Source: Deinococcus multiflagellatus
Lineage (GTDB): Bacteria; Deinococcota; Deinococci; Deinococcales; Deinococcaceae
Reading direction: 5' to 3'
Assembly: GCF_020166415.1 (NCBI RefSeq)
Contig: NZ_JAIQXV010000005.1
Span: 124,001-188,000, forward strand
Length of the DNA stretch: 64,000 nt
Made by a program: the position numbers and the translations under genes. Under the pieces are notes generated by a model that saw only the letters and a list, made by a program, of their open reading frames with translations, made no database searches and was not told the DNA's origin. This document shows, piece by piece, positions 1 through 10,757 of this stretch (its first letter is position 1; every line of letters starts with the position of its first letter).

Positions 1-445
1 CCTGGCTCAGCGCCCGGTCGCGGCACAGGTACAGCTGAAACCACAGCCGCCCGCCCGCTGCCTGCCCCACCTCTTCTATGGGCGTGTTGGAAAAGGTGCT
101 CAGGGTCATCACGCTCTGCGCGTGGGCAGCGGCGCGGGCCGTTGCACGTTCGGCCTCGGCGTGGGCCAGCCCGTGAAAGGCGCTGGGGGCAATGCCAATG
201 GGGCTGCGCAGCGGCAACCCCAGCACCTGGGTGGAGGGGTCCACCGTTTCCACATCCACCAGCACGCGCGGGCGCAGCTGCAGGCGGGCGTAGGCCGCGC
301 GGTTCTCGCGCAGGGTGTGCTCGTCGTTGGCGCCGCTGGCGTAGTATTCCAGCGCATTCTGGTCCAGCGCCGCGCGCCCCAGGGTCTCCAGGTCGGCCAG
401 ATTGATCGCGGTGTCCAGGCTGAGGGGTGCGTCGGCGTGGGTCAT
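1..445 (-). CDS. FMN-dependent alpha-hydroxy-acid oxidase/dehydrogenase family protein, N-terminal part only
   Basis: The gene reads leftwards from an ATG at 445 and runs off the window, leaving the first 148 codons. The text shows the family's opening layout: an N-terminal helix region, the YYxSGAxDExT(L) motif near residues 34-44, then RPRVLVDV and the first barrel strand SPIGIAPSAFHGLAH, followed by an MTLSTFSNTPIEE segment. These are typical of the glycolate oxidase/lactate dehydrogenase (LldD) family, which oxidises 2-hydroxy acids to 2-oxo acids with bound FMN. The substrate cannot be told because the substrate-binding and catalytic His part is outside the window. TACGCT lies five bases before the ATG, so the start looks leaderless. 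Confidence 0.85.
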   Translation of the reverse strand, partial: MTHADAPLSLDTAINLADLETLGRAALDQNALEYYASGANDEHTLRENRAAYARLQLRPRVLVDVETVDPSTQVLGLPLRSPIGIAPSAFHGLAHAEAERATARAAAHAQSVMTLSTFSNTPIEEVGQAAGGRLWFQLYLCRDRALSQ

Positions 446-514
446 GGGTCAGCGTACCGCGCGGGCTTTTCGGGCAGGGCCACGCCTCTCCAGGCCCCAG
501 TGTTACCCTGGTTC

Positions 515-694
515 ATGTCCACCTTCCTCATCCTGGCTTTGCTGATGCTTGTCCCGGTCTGGCTGCTGCGGCGGTGGACCAAGGTCCGCCCGGAGCTGGA
601 GCAGAAGGGAAGGTCGGTAGACCCGCTGACCGGCGCACTGTATGCCGGGGGCCAGAGGCAGGCGCGCGAAGGCCTGAACGACCGCCTGGGCTGA
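515..694 (+). CDS. small single-span membrane protein of unknown function
   Basis: A 59-residue protein. Residues 3-18 (TFLILALLMLVPVWLL) form one membrane helix followed by an RRWTK positive stretch, so the tail is probably cytoplasmic. I do not recognise a named family. The ATG at 515 is chosen because the helix begins there and TACCCT stands five bases upstream, which fits the leaderless starts seen elsewhere in the window. A longer reading frame extends upstream, but that part overlaps the opposite-strand oxidase gene and has no protein-like character. It stands alone between a divergent gene and the DUF427 gene. Confidence 0.55.
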   Translation: MSTFLILALLMLVPVWLLRRWTKVRPELEQKGRSVDPLTGALYAGGQRQAREGLNDRLG

Positions 695-764
695 GCGCGG
701 GCCACCCGTTACGATGGTAAGCGGCCTGACGGCGACCCCGGGCCCGTGGCTCCATCCTCCCCCC

Positions 765-1259
765 ATGCCGCCGCGCCCCCTTCCCGCTGGCCCTGGTCAG
801 GAAAGCGTCTGGGCCTATCCGCGCCCGCCCCGGCTGGAACGCACGCTGCGCCGCCTGCAGGTGTGGCTGGGCGGCATGCTAGTGGCCGACACCACCCAGG
901 GCTTTCGCGTGCTGGAAACCAGCCACCCGCCCACCTATTACCTGCCGCGCGCGGCTTTTGTGGCCGGGGTGCTCTCGCCCGCGCCGGGCCGCAGCGTGTG
1001 CGAATGGAAGGGCGAGGCCTCGTACTGGACCCTGAGCATGGGAGGCCGCTGTGAAGTCGCTGCGGGATGGAGTTACGAGCGCCCCACGCCCGCTTTTGCG
1101 CCGCTGGCCGGGGCCGTGGCGGTGTACGCGGGGCGCATGGACGAGTGCCGGGTGGACGGCGTGCGCGTGACCCCACAGCCCGGCGGCTTTTACGGCGGCT
1201 GGATCACGCCCGATGTGGTGGGGCCCTTCAAGGGCGAACCGGGCACTTGGGGCTGGTAG
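765..1259 (+). CDS. DUF427 domain-containing protein
   Basis: 164 residues. The run ESVWAYPRPPRLERTLRR, followed by a strand carrying ADTT, RVLETSHPPTYYLPR and later CEWKGEASYWTL, is the standard signature of the DUF427 family, small beta-rich proteins of unknown biochemical role found in many bacteria and fungi. Length fits a one-domain family member with a short C-terminal extension ending WGW. ATG 765 was chosen because upstream in-frame sequence is proline-rich and without family similarity. No operon partner is obvious; the next gene starts 27 bases later. Confidence 0.8.
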   Translation: MPPRPLPAGPGQESVWAYPRPPRLERTLRRLQVWLGGMLVADTTQGFRVLETSHPPTYYLPRAAFVAGVLSPAPGRSVCEWKGEASYWTLSMGGRCEVAAGWSYERPTPAFAPLAGAVAVYAGRMDECRVDGVRVTPQPGGFYGGWITPDVVGPFKGEPGTWGW

Positions 1260-1285
1260 GAGAAGAGGGCCTGTAAGCTCGGCCG

Positions 1286-1771
1286 GTGCTGCATCCGGCC
1301 CTCCCCGAAGTCCTGAGCGTCCTCTCTGGCCTGCGCGTCTGGCTGATTGGCGGTCAGGCCATTGAACTGCTGTGCGGGGTCCCCCTGCGCGATCACGACG
1401 ATCTTGACCTGCTGGTGGCCGAGGGCGACGGCCCAGCGGCCCTGGCGCGCCTGGCGGGCCTCGGGTTTGTCCCGGTTCACGGCTCGCTGGCCGGGGGCAA
1501 TCTCTTCGTGCGCCGTGGCGAGGTGTTGGTGGACCTTGTGCCCATTCGCCCAGAGGTGAAGCCGCCGCAGACCGTGGGCGAACTGGCCGGGCTGGCGTGG
1601 CCGGCAGGTTTCCTCGACCCCCATGTAGTTTGGCTGGGCGAGCAGGCTGTCCTGACCCTGACGCCCGCCATGCACCGCGCCATGAAAACCATTGTGGCGG
1701 CCCATTATGGGGGCGACCTGCGACCCAAGGACCGGGTGGACCTCGCCGCCCTTGCTACCCTGGCCCCATGA
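1286..1771 (+). CDS. nucleotidyltransferase-fold protein (lincosamide/aminoglycoside nucleotidyltransferase-like)
   Basis: 161 residues starting at GTG 1286, with TAAGCT six bases before the start codon. The N-terminal third carries the nucleotidyltransferase core: WLIGGQAIELL, then RDHDDLDLLV, in which the paired Asp residues are the expected metal ligands. A conserved KPPQTVGELAG and a C-terminal KDRVDLAAL follow, as in small proteins annotated as lincosamide nucleotidyltransferase-like or nucleotidyl transferase AbiEii-like. Resistance function is not implied; most environmental members have unknown substrates. Its stop codon overlaps the ATG of the next gene (ATGA), so the two are probably co-translated. 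Confidence 0.7.
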   Translation: MLHPALPEVLSVLSGLRVWLIGGQAIELLCGVPLRDHDDLDLLVAEGDGPAALARLAGLGFVPVHGSLAGGNLFVRRGEVLVDLVPIRPEVKPPQTVGELAGLAWPAGFLDPHVVWLGEQAVLTLTPAMHRAMKTIVAAHYGGDLRPKDRVDLAALATLAP

Positions 1772-2172
1772 CAGACGCTGCAGTTCGCGCAAAACTCTCG
1801 GCCCTGGCTCCGGCGCTGCGGCACTTTCATTCCGCGCTGCTGGACGTGGCCAAGGGCGAATACGAATTCATGCACGGGCCGGTGAAAGGCCCCTTCGAGC
1901 TGTACTCCCTGGTGATGAACCACCCGCAATTTCAGTGGCTGCGGCCCCTGTCGGGCCTGATGGCCACGCTGGACGAGGTGCTGGACGCCAAGGACCAGAC
2001 CCTCACCGAGCGGAACATCACGGACGTGCGACAGGCCCTGGGCCTGCTGTTTGCCGACACTGACACCCGCTTTGCTGACTTCCGGGCCGGGTACGCCCGC
2101 GCCCGCAGTGACCACCGCGTGCGCGAGACAGAAAGCAAGTGGCGCGAGCTGCTCTCCGGCCACGAGGCCTGA
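1768..2172 (+). CDS. conserved hypothetical protein, helical
   Basis: 134 residues, probably all alpha-helical, with no signal peptide or membrane segment. I do not recognise the family. The start ATG at 1768 overlaps the stop of the nucleotidyltransferase gene by four bases, and TACCCT lies six bases upstream, so both translational coupling and an internal leaderless transcript are possible. Features seen: [15 protein letters not shown], an [21 protein letters not shown] stretch, and a C-terminal basic helix. The peptidyl-tRNA hydrolase gene follows after ten bases. Confidence 0.55.
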   Translation: MTDAAVRAKLSALAPALRHFHSALLDVAKGEYEFMHGPVKGPFELYSLVMNHPQFQWLRPLSGLMATLDEVLDAKDQTLTERNITDVRQALGLLFADTDTRFADFRAGYARARSDHRVRETESKWRELLSGHEA

Positions 2173-2182
2173 GGCGCCTGTC

Positions 2183-2825
<643 letters not shown>

Positions 2826-2851
<26 letters not shown>

Positions 2852-3932
2852 ACTGCCCGCCCTTCCCGCCCCCCAGGCCACCACGCCGGAGCTGCGGCTG
2901 GACCTGCTGCTGCAGTTGTCCAACCTGCCGGGCGTGCCCGGGCAGGAAGACGCCGTGCGCGATTTTGTGCTGCAAGAATTGCAGGGCCTCGCCGACGAGG
3001 TGCGGGTGGACGCCCTGGGCAACGTGATTGCCCGCCGCGCCGCCCGCAAGAGCAAGAAAGGCGAGCAAGTCGAGCGCGTGATGATCGCCGCCCACATGGA
3101 CGAGATTGGCTTTCTGGTGCGCTTTGTTGATGCCCAGGGCTACCTGCGCGTGCAGGCGCTGGGCGGCTTTGATCCCCGCAATCTGTTCGCCCGCAACGTC
3201 ACGGTGCACACCCGGGGCGGGCCCCTGAGCGGCATCCTGACCCCCGGCGGCAAGCCCGTGCACATCGCCGGCCCCGAGGAGCGTAACCGGGTCCCCGAGG
3301 TCCGCGAGTTCTTTATTGACCTGGGCCTGGGCGCCGAGGACGTCAAGGCCCAGGTGCGGGTGGGCGACATGGTCACCCTGGACCAGACGGCCCGGCGCGT
3401 GGGCAATCTGGTGTGCGGCAAGGCGATGGATGACCGCGCCAGTGTGTTCCTGCTGCTCGAAACCCTGCGGGCTCTGAAAGACACCGCGCCGAAACACGAG
3501 GTCATCGCGGTGTTCAGCACCCAGGAAGAGGTGGGCCTGCGCGGCGCCGTCACAGCGGCCTATGGCGTGCAGCCCACTGTGGGCATCGGCCTGGACGTGA
3601 CCCTGGCCGTGGACACCCCCGGCGCCGCCCCCGAAGACGCCGTGACCCGCCTGGGCGAGGGCATTGGCATCAAGGTCTTTGACTCCACCATGATCTCGCA
3701 CCGCGCCCTGGTGGACGAGTTCTGGGATCTGGCGCAGGCGGGCGGCATTCCCGCCCAGCTGGAAGTGCTGCCCCTGGGCGGCACCGACGGCGCGGCCATT
3801 CAGCGCAGCAGAGAGGGCGTGCCCAGCCTCACCCTCAGCCTGCCCACGCGGTATATCCATACGGTGGTGGAAGCCGTGCAGGTGGACGACCTGCGCGCGG
3901 GCCTGAACCTGCTGCTGGCCTACCTGCGCTAA
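2826..3932 (+). CDS. M42 family metallopeptidase (deblocking aminopeptidase-like)
   Basis: 368 residues, GTG start at 2826 inside the tail of pth. M42 enzymes are cytosolic, two-metal aminopeptidases related to FrvX and PepA-type glutamyl aminopeptidases, usually forming large tetrahedral assemblies. Metal-site residues are visible: His90 and Asp92 in AAHMDEIGF, Asp in AMDDRAS (202-203), catalytic Glu234/Glu235 in [10 protein letters not shown], Asp257 in GIGLDVT and His345 in TRYIHT. All key positions are intact. A Lys/Pro/Ala-rich segment of about 20 residues precedes the domain. The exact peptide substrate cannot be told from sequence. Confidence 0.9.
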
Positions 3933-3944
3933 GGCGGGACCAGT

Positions 3945-4439
3945 ATGGGCCCGGAATCCGACCAAACCACAGCCTGTATCTCTGTCTTTCAGTATCTCGA
4001 GCCACTGGACGCGTTCGTGCCCGCGCCGTTGTATCGGGCTGTCGCGCAGGACCTGGGACTCGTGGAGTGGAACGCCGTGGTGTGGATCGGCCGGTTCTTC
4101 CTGCTGGACAACGACTTTGGGGAACACTGGTTTGACGGCGCAGACCTCCCGGACGAGTTGCGGGAAGTGGCGCGGGGCATGGGCATTGATCCCGATGAGG
4201 TCCTGATCCTGCGGCCCGAGGTCTTTCAGAATGGCCGGGATGGACCGCAGCATACTGACGCGGCCCGCAAGCGCTTCTGGACGGACGTGCTTTGCTCGCT
4301 CTGTCTGAGCCTTGACACCCTCGCTGACGAAGCACGGCTGATCAACGAGATCAATCGGGTGCGTTTTCCTGAGGACTTTCGGCCAGATCTGGAGGAACGG
4401 CTCAATCACTGGCGGGCCCGTCTGCTGGCTCCGCGCTGA
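3945..4439 (+). CDS. hypothetical protein
   Basis: 164 residues, soluble, acidic, with a central WNAVVWIGRFFLLDNDFGEHWFDGADLPDELRE stretch broken by many aromatic residues and a helical C-terminal half. I do not recognise a family. Codon use is less uniformly GC-ending than in the neighbouring housekeeping genes (for example CAG TAT CTC GAG, GTT TGA CGG regions), which may mean a more recent arrival. It lies 12 bases after the M42 gene in the same direction with no clear Shine-Dalgarno site, so it may be the last gene of that transcript. Confidence 0.5.
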   Translation: MGPESDQTTACISVFQYLEPLDAFVPAPLYRAVAQDLGLVEWNAVVWIGRFFLLDNDFGEHWFDGADLPDELREVARGMGIDPDEVLILRPEVFQNGRDGPQHTDAARKRFWTDVLCSLCLSLDTLADEARLINEINRVRFPEDFRPDLEERLNHWRARLLAPR

Positions 4440-4521
4440 GCCGCGTTCGTTGGGCCGCACACAACCCACAAGGTTCCCGCAACGGGCCGGCCCTGGCAAC
4501 GGGGCTGGCCCGGCGCGCGTA

Positions 4522-5088
4522 ATGGGCGGTATGGAACTGCTCTCGGGGCTGCTGTCCTCGCTGGGCCTGTCGGGGGCGGCGGGCCTGAACGCCTATATTC
4601 CGCTGCTGCTGGTGGGGCTGCTGGACCGCTTTGGGGTCCTGAATCTGAATGCGCCCTACGACCTGCTCTCGAACCCCTGGGTGCTGCTGGGCATTGGGGT
4701 GCTGGGCGCGCTGGACTTTGTGGGCGACAAGATTCCCGGCGTGGATCACGCGCTGCACCTGCTGGGCGGCGTGGTGAACACGGCGGCGGGCGCCATTCTG
4801 TTTGCCGCCCAGACCGGCGTGGCCGACATTCCCCCGGCTCTCAGCCTCGCGCTGGGCGTGCTGGTGGCGGGCGGGGTCCACGCCACCCGCACCGCCGCGC
4901 GCCCCGTGGCCACCGCCACCACGGCTGGCCTGGGCAATCCGGTGGTCAGCGGCCTGGAGGACGCCACCAGCCTCCTCATGAGTGTGCTGGCGGTGTTCGT
5001 GCCCCTGCTGGCGGTGCTGCTGCTGGCCGCGCTGGTGGTGGTGGCCTACCGCTTCTGGACCCGCTGGCGAACACGCCGCTTGATCTGA
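4522..5088 (+). CDS. DUF4126 domain-containing membrane protein
   Basis: 188 residues from ATG 4522 (a second ATG at 4531 is also possible). The protein begins LLSGLLSSLGLSGAAGLNAYIPLLLVGLLDRFG, the typical opening of DUF4126 proteins, and shows about five hydrophobic segments with glycine/alanine-rich turns, a KIPGVDHALHL motif and an ATRTAARP stretch. It ends in a basic tail. Function is unknown; the family consists of inner-membrane proteins. No operon partner follows: a possible weak terminator hairpin lies just after the stop. Confidence 0.8.
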   Translation: MGGMELLSGLLSSLGLSGAAGLNAYIPLLLVGLLDRFGVLNLNAPYDLLSNPWVLLGIGVLGALDFVGDKIPGVDHALHLLGGVVNTAAGAILFAAQTGVADIPPALSLALGVLVAGGVHATRTAARPVATATTAGLGNPVVSGLEDATSLLMSVLAVFVPLLAVLLLAALVVVAYRFWTRWRTRRLI

Positions 5089-5114
5089 ACCAGCCAGAGG
5101 CGAGAAAGGGGAGG

Positions 5115-5137
5115 GGAGAGGTCCAAGGGGCCTCTCC
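5115..5137 (+). terminator. weak terminator-like hairpin after the DUF4126 gene
   Basis: GGAGAGG (5115-5121) and CCTCTCC (5131-5137) can pair around a nine-base loop and are followed by TTT. The stem is short, so termination is only suggested. Confidence 0.35.
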
Positions 5138-5228
5138 TTTCCTGTGGGCTGCGGAGGCACCAGCGCGCACAGCTAGGGGCACCCATCGGCCTTTCCCTCT
5201 TCCTATTTCTGCAATCCGTTCTAGAAAT

Positions 5229-5275
5229 TTTGTACAAATGTCCAGACTAATCCTGACATCTTGCGCAAATATTTC
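5229..5275 (+). promoter_or_regulatory. AT-rich control region upstream of the PII gene
   Basis: This is an unusually AT-rich patch in a GC-rich window. It holds a perfect 10-bp palindrome TTTGTACAAA (5229-5238) and, about 23 bases later, the palindromic word TTGCGCAA. Between and after them CTGACA and TAAGCT are 17 bases apart, a weak -35/-10 pair. Position 60-100 bases before the PII gene suggests nitrogen-control or sigma-70 promoter elements; which protein binds is unknown. Confidence 0.4.
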
Positions 5276-5334
5276 TAAGCTGGGGGTATGCAGGGATGCG
5301 AACGCTGCAAATTGGCATGGGAAAAGGAGACGCC

Positions 5335-5706
<372 letters not shown>

Positions 5707-5727
5707 AGGGCATTAGGAGGACATGCC

Positions 5728-7029
<1,302 letters not shown>

Positions 7030-7084
7030 GGGAAGGCGGGCAGCGCGGCCGGCTCACCCCAGTCGCGCCCCCACCTGCTGACCG

Positions 7085-7176
7085 TCGAGAGGTCGAGCCG
7101 TCCAGGGGTCGAGCCACCTGCTTCATCTGTCTCCACCCTCTCGACCCTTCGACGCCTCGACAACTCGACGCCTCGA
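7085..7176. repeat. TCGA-rich split dyad in the amt/V-ATPase gap
   Basis: In the 439-base gap between amt and the V-ATPase operon the word TCGA occurs eight times in 92 bases. The first three copies read GTCGAG and the last five read (C/T)TCGAC, so the two halves are roughly complementary and can fold back on each other around a CTTCATCTGTCTCCA centre. Downstream of it there is only C-rich sequence until the operon leader. It resembles the other word-built dyads in this window. Confidence 0.6.
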
Positions 7177-7402
7177 CCTGCCTTTCCCGCCTCCCGCGCC
7201 CCGCCCCCCGCCTCCCCTTACCCCCCCACGTCCGCTGGCGCCCTGACCGCATCCCCAGGGCGCCAGCCCTGTGCTCTGATTCGGCGTTCAGGGACGCTTG
7301 ACCTGTCGGGGGGCTTCGGGGGCTGTGTTACGATAGGCCCTGAGTCTGACACAACGGTTACCAGGGTCGGGCCACCGAAAAACTCACCGCACCCCCGCCA
7401 CA

Positions 7403-7421
7403 CCCCATGACGTTCATGGGG
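7403..7421 (+). other. small hairpin in the V-ATPase operon leader
   Basis: CCCCATGA (7403-7410) and TCATGGGG (7414-7421) form a perfect 8-bp stem with a three-base loop, about 48 bases before the first V-ATPase gene. There is no T-tract, so it is not a terminator; it could influence mRNA stability. A TTACGAT box at 7328-7334 may be part of the operon promoter, but no good -35 partner is seen. Confidence 0.35.
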
Positions 7422-7468
7422 CGCTTGACCGGGGTGCTTGAGTCACGAAGGGAAAGGAGGAGTGAGTT

Positions 7469-7786
7469 TTGGACGTCTCAAGTCGAGTCTTAAGTGAACT
7501 GGCCAGCCGTGAGGCGGCGCTGGACGCGCAGATTGAAGCCGCTCGCGCGCAGGCGCAGCAGGCCGTCGCCGCGGCCGAGGCACAGGCGGCAAGCATCCTG
7601 CGAGACGCAGACGCTCAGGTCAAGGCCATGCAGGCCGAGCACGAGCAGAAGCTGTCCGCCGAGATGCAGGCGATCCGCGACACGGCGCGCGCCCAGGCCC
7701 AGTCCGACGCCGCGCAGACCCGCGCGCGCGCTGAGAGCAAGCTGGCGCAGGCGGTGGACACGATCATGAGGGCGGTGCTTCCGTGA
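7469..7786 (+). CDS. V-type ATP synthase peripheral-stalk subunit G (NtpH-like)
   Basis: 105 residues, almost wholly an alanine/glutamine/arginine-rich coiled coil, as expected for the G (also called H) subunit that pairs with subunit E to form the peripheral stalk. The start is TTG at 7469, chosen because GGAGG (7456-7460) stands eight bases upstream and no other start gives the conserved register. It is first in the operon, matching the Thermus order G-I-L-E-C-F-A-B-D. Its stop overlaps the GTG of the next gene. Confidence 0.85.
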   Translation: MDVSSRVLSELASREAALDAQIEAARAQAQQAVAAAEAQAASILRDADAQVKAMQAEHEQKLSAEMQAIRDTARAQAQSDAAQTRARAESKLAQAVDTIMRAVLP

Positions 7787-9828
7787 TCAACCCCATGCAG
7801 CAGGTGGTGGTCGCCGGCCGTCAGAGTGACAGCCGCGCGGTCATGCAAGCCCTGCAACAGGCGGGCGTGCTGCATATCGTGCCCCTGGAAGCCCAGGGCT
7901 TTCAGAGTGGCCCCCTGTCCGGGCAGGCCGCCGAGGAACGGCGCGACACCGAGCGCCTGCTGGCGCGCGTCGAAAGCACCCTGGGTGAACTGGACGCCAC
8001 GCGCGTGACCCGCGCCGCGCTGCCTGCCGAAAGCGAGTGGAGCGCCCTGATTGAGCAGGCCGCCGGGCCAGCCTCGGCCCTGATCGAGCGCGAAACCGAC
8101 CTGCGCGCCGATCTGGACACCCAGCGCAGCTACGGCGAGGTCGTCTCGGCCCTGGCGCGCGCCGCCGGCGGCCTGGACCGCAGCCAGCGCGTGGCCCTGC
8201 TGCCGCTGACGGTGGAAAGCGCGGCCGAACTGCAAGCCGCCCAGAGCGCCCTGGAAGCCGAGCTGCCGGGCCGCTTTGCCATGGGCACCGAGCGGGTGGG
8301 CGAGCGCCTGACCGCCGTGGTCGTGGCGGTGCTGCGCGCCGAGCGTGACCGCGCCCGCGTGGCGCTGGGCAAGGCCCGCCTGGGCGAACTGCGCCTGCCG
8401 GGCCGCTTTGAGCGCCTGCCGCTGTCCGAAGTGGCCGCCGCCTTTGAGCAGGTGGCGCGCACCGCGCCGCAGGCCCTGGAACAGGTGGAGGCCGAGAAGC
8501 GCACCCTGGCCGCCCAGCATGGGTCCACGCTGGCGGCCATCCGCGACGCGCTGGCCGACCGCGTGGGCATTGACGACGCCCGCGCCCAGACCGCGCGCGG
8601 CAAGTACGGCTTCGTGCTGCAGGGCTTCGTGCCCGCCGACCGCGTGGCCGACCTGCAGGCGGCCCTGGCCCCCTACAAGCAGAGCGCCACCTTCGAGCTG
8701 CACCCCGTGGACCCGCACCACGGCGACGGGGTGCCGGTGCAGCTGAAAAACAGCAGCTACACCGAGAACTTCGAGTTCATGCTCAATATCTCGGACCCGC
8801 CCAAGTACGGCACCTTTGACCCCTCGTGGGTGGTGGCGTGGTTCTTCCCGCTGTTCTTCGGCTTTATCGTCGCGGACATCGGCTTTGGCCTGGTGTTCCT
8901 GATCGCCGCGCTGTGGGGCCTGGGCAAGGCCCGCCGGGGCCAGAGTCTGCCGATTGGCCTGCTGGGCATTACCCTGGACCCCGCGACCCTCAAGCGCGTG
9001 GGTGTGGTGCTGCGCACCATGAGCCTCTGGGCGATTGCCTGGGGCGTGGCCACCGGCGAATTCTTCGGCAACATCCTGGAAAAGCTGCACGTGTTCTTCT
9101 ACGACCCCGCGCTGATTCAGCGGGTCTGGGGCGTGCAGTTCAGCGCCAACACCCTGGAGCACCTGAAAGAAGAGGGCCACCTCAAGGGCCTGATTCCCAT
9201 CATCTTCCCGCGCGTGCTGTCGGAATTCTCCAACACCATCATGCTGATCTGCATTGCGGTGGGCGTGATCTTCATGCTCTGGAGCTGGGCGCTGAAGGCG
9301 CAGCTGACCTGGAAGCACAAGCACATGCACCACTTCTGGGAAGCGGTGGGCATGCTGGGCGGCCTGGTCGGCCTGATTCTGCTGGCCTATGTCTCCAAGG
9401 CGGGCCAGAACTTCGGCGCGCTGGGCAACTTCGGCAACCCGCTGGTGCTGGTCATGCTGCTGGGCTTCGTGGTCTTTGTTATCGGCCTGATCGCCTCCAA
9501 GACCCCGCTGATGCTTATTGAGCTGCTGTCCAACGGTGGCAACATCATCTCCTTTACCCGTCTGTTCGCTGTGGGCGTGGCCGCCGCCATTCTGGCCAAC
9601 CTCGCCACCGATGTCGGCTGGGGCCTGGGCGGCGTGCTGCCGGTCATCGGGCCGCTGCTGGGCATCGTGGTCGGCCTGATCGTTCACACCTTCCTGTTCG
9701 TCCTGACCATCCTGGGCCACATCATGCAGCCCATCCGTCTGGTCTGGGTCGAGTACCTCAATCCCACCGGCTTCTACCAGGAAACCGGCGTTCGCTACTC
9801 GCCCTTCGCCCCCGCTGCCCGTAAGTAA
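7783..9828 (+). CDS. atpI: V-type ATP synthase subunit I (a-subunit)
   Basis: 681 residues, GTG start overlapping the previous stop. Subunit I holds the membrane proton half-channels. The N-terminal half (about 1-330) is soluble, with long helical stalk segments; the C-terminal half has seven to eight membrane helices starting at about residue 345 (VVAWFFPLFFGFIVADIGFGLVF). Near the C-terminal end NIISFTRLFAVGVAAAILAN carries the conserved Arg expected to face the ring Glu, and ILGHIMQPIRLVWVEYLNPTGFY is the typical family ending. Length agrees with the Thermus protein (about 650). Confidence 0.95.
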   Translation: MINPMQQVVVAGRQSDSRAVMQALQQAGVLHIVPLEAQGFQSGPLSGQAAEERRDTERLLARVESTLGELDATRVTRAALPAESEWSALIEQAAGPASALIERETDLRADLDTQRSYGEVVSALARAAGGLDRSQRVALLPLTVESAAELQAAQSALEAELPGRFAMGTERVGERLTAVVVAVLRAERDRARVALGKARLGELRLPGRFERLPLSEVAAAFEQVARTAPQALEQVEAEKRTLAAQHGSTLAAIRDALADRVGIDDARAQTARGKYGFVLQGFVPADRVADLQAALAPYKQSATFELHPVDPHHGDGVPVQLKNSSYTENFEFMLNISDPPKYGTFDPSWVVAWFFPLFFGFIVADIGFGLVFLIAALWGLGKARRGQSLPIGLLGITLDPATLKRVGVVLRTMSLWAIAWGVATGEFFGNILEKLHVFFYDPALIQRVWGVQFSANTLEHLKEEGHLKGLIPIIFPRVLSEFSNTIMLICIAVGVIFMLWSWALKAQLTWKHKHMHHFWEAVGMLGGLVGLILLAYVSKAGQNFGALGNFGNPLVLVMLLGFVVFVIGLIASKTPLMLIELLSNGGNIISFTRLFAVGVAAAILANLATDVGWGLGGVLPVIGPLLGIVVGLIVHTFLFVLTILGHIMQPIRLVWVEYLNPTGFYQETGVRYSPFAPAARK

Positions 9829-9844
9829 ATTCCGGAGGAATCAC

Positions 9845-10165
9845 ATGAAAAACACCGCATTTGCCGCCGCCAAGTACCTGCCCGCCCTGACCGCCATGAC
9901 CCTCTTCGGTTCCGCCTTTGCCCAGGAAGCGGCGGCTGGCGGCGACGCCGGCGCCACCGCAGCGGGCCTCAAGGCCATCGGCGCGGGCCTCGCGCTGGGT
10001 CTGGGCGCCGTGGGCACCGGTCTGGCACAGGGCCCCATCGGCGCGGCGGCGGCTGGCGTCGTGGCCGAGCGTCCCGAGAAGTTCGGTCAGATGGCCATCT
10101 GGTTCTTCATCCCCGAAACCCTGGTGATCTTCGGCTTCGTGGGCTTCTTCCTGCTGCGCGGTTAA
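9845..10165 (+). CDS. V-type ATP synthase rotor ring subunit (K/L, c-subunit)
   Basis: 106 residues. After a signal-peptide-like start (MKNTAFAAAK...GSAFAQ, about 27 residues) there are two membrane helices. The first is rich in Gly/Ala (GLKAIGAGLALGLGAVGTGLAQG); the second carries Glu91 in IPETLVIFGFVGFF, the proton-carrying carboxylate of the ring. A cleaved leader on the two-helix c-subunit is also known in Thermus. CGGAGG precedes the ATG. The subunit forms the membrane rotor ring that works against subunit I. Confidence 0.93.
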   Translation: MKNTAFAAAKYLPALTAMTLFGSAFAQEAAAGGDAGATAAGLKAIGAGLALGLGAVGTGLAQGPIGAAAAGVVAERPEKFGQMAIWFFIPETLVIFGFVGFFLLRG

Positions 10166-10172
10166 GGTCACC

Positions 10173-10745
10173 ATGAGCCTAGGCGACATTCTCGAAACCG
10201 AAATTCAGGGCGAAGTCGCGCGCATTCGCGCCGAGGGGCAGGCCCGTGCGGAGCAGATCGTGGCCCAGGCGCAAGAACGCGCCCGCACCCTGATCGACAG
10301 CCGCCAGCGCGCCCTGCAGGCCGACTACGCCGCCGGGCTGACCCGCGCGCGCAGCGCGGCCGATCTGGACGCCAACGCCCAGCGCCTGTCGGCGGGCGAC
10401 ACCCTGCAGGTGCAGGCCTTCCAGGCCGCCGAACAGACCCTGCACGAGGTCACGACCGTTCCGGAATACACCCAGATTCTGGTGCGCCTGATTGACGAGG
10501 GCCTGCAGGCCCTGCCGAACGCCGAAGTGGTGGAAGCCGCCAGCGCCGAGCACGGCGCCGTGCATCAGGCGCTGGCCCAGCTGGGCCGCACCCTGCAGGT
10601 GCGCGCCAACGAACAGGTCAAGACGGGCGTGCGTCTGGTGGGCCCAGGCGGCAAGACCAGCGTGCAGAACACCCTGCTGGGTCGTCTGCAGGCCGGCCGC
10701 GCCGACCTCAGCGCCCAGGTGTCGCGCCTGCTTGCCGAAAGCTAA
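10173..10745 (+). CDS. atpE: V-type ATP synthase subunit E
   Basis: 190 residues. The N-terminal half (to about 95) is a charged coiled coil (ETEIQGEVARIRAEGQARAEQIVAQAQ), and the C-terminal half is a mixed alpha/beta domain, the usual layout of subunit E that forms the peripheral stalk with subunit G and clamps the catalytic head. It starts eight bases after the ring subunit gene and is followed by subunit C. Confidence 0.9.
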   Translation: MSLGDILETEIQGEVARIRAEGQARAEQIVAQAQERARTLIDSRQRALQADYAAGLTRARSAADLDANAQRLSAGDTLQVQAFQAAEQTLHEVTTVPEYTQILVRLIDEGLQALPNAEVVEAASAEHGAVHQALAQLGRTLQVRANEQVKTGVRLVGPGGKTSVQNTLLGRLQAGRADLSAQVSRLLAES

Positions 10746-10757
10746 GGGGGGCTACGC

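Noticed and set aside
7615..9720. 701-codon minus frame opposite V-ATPase subunit I
   Set aside because: His/Gln-rich antisense shadow of atpI; no start signal and no family resemblance.
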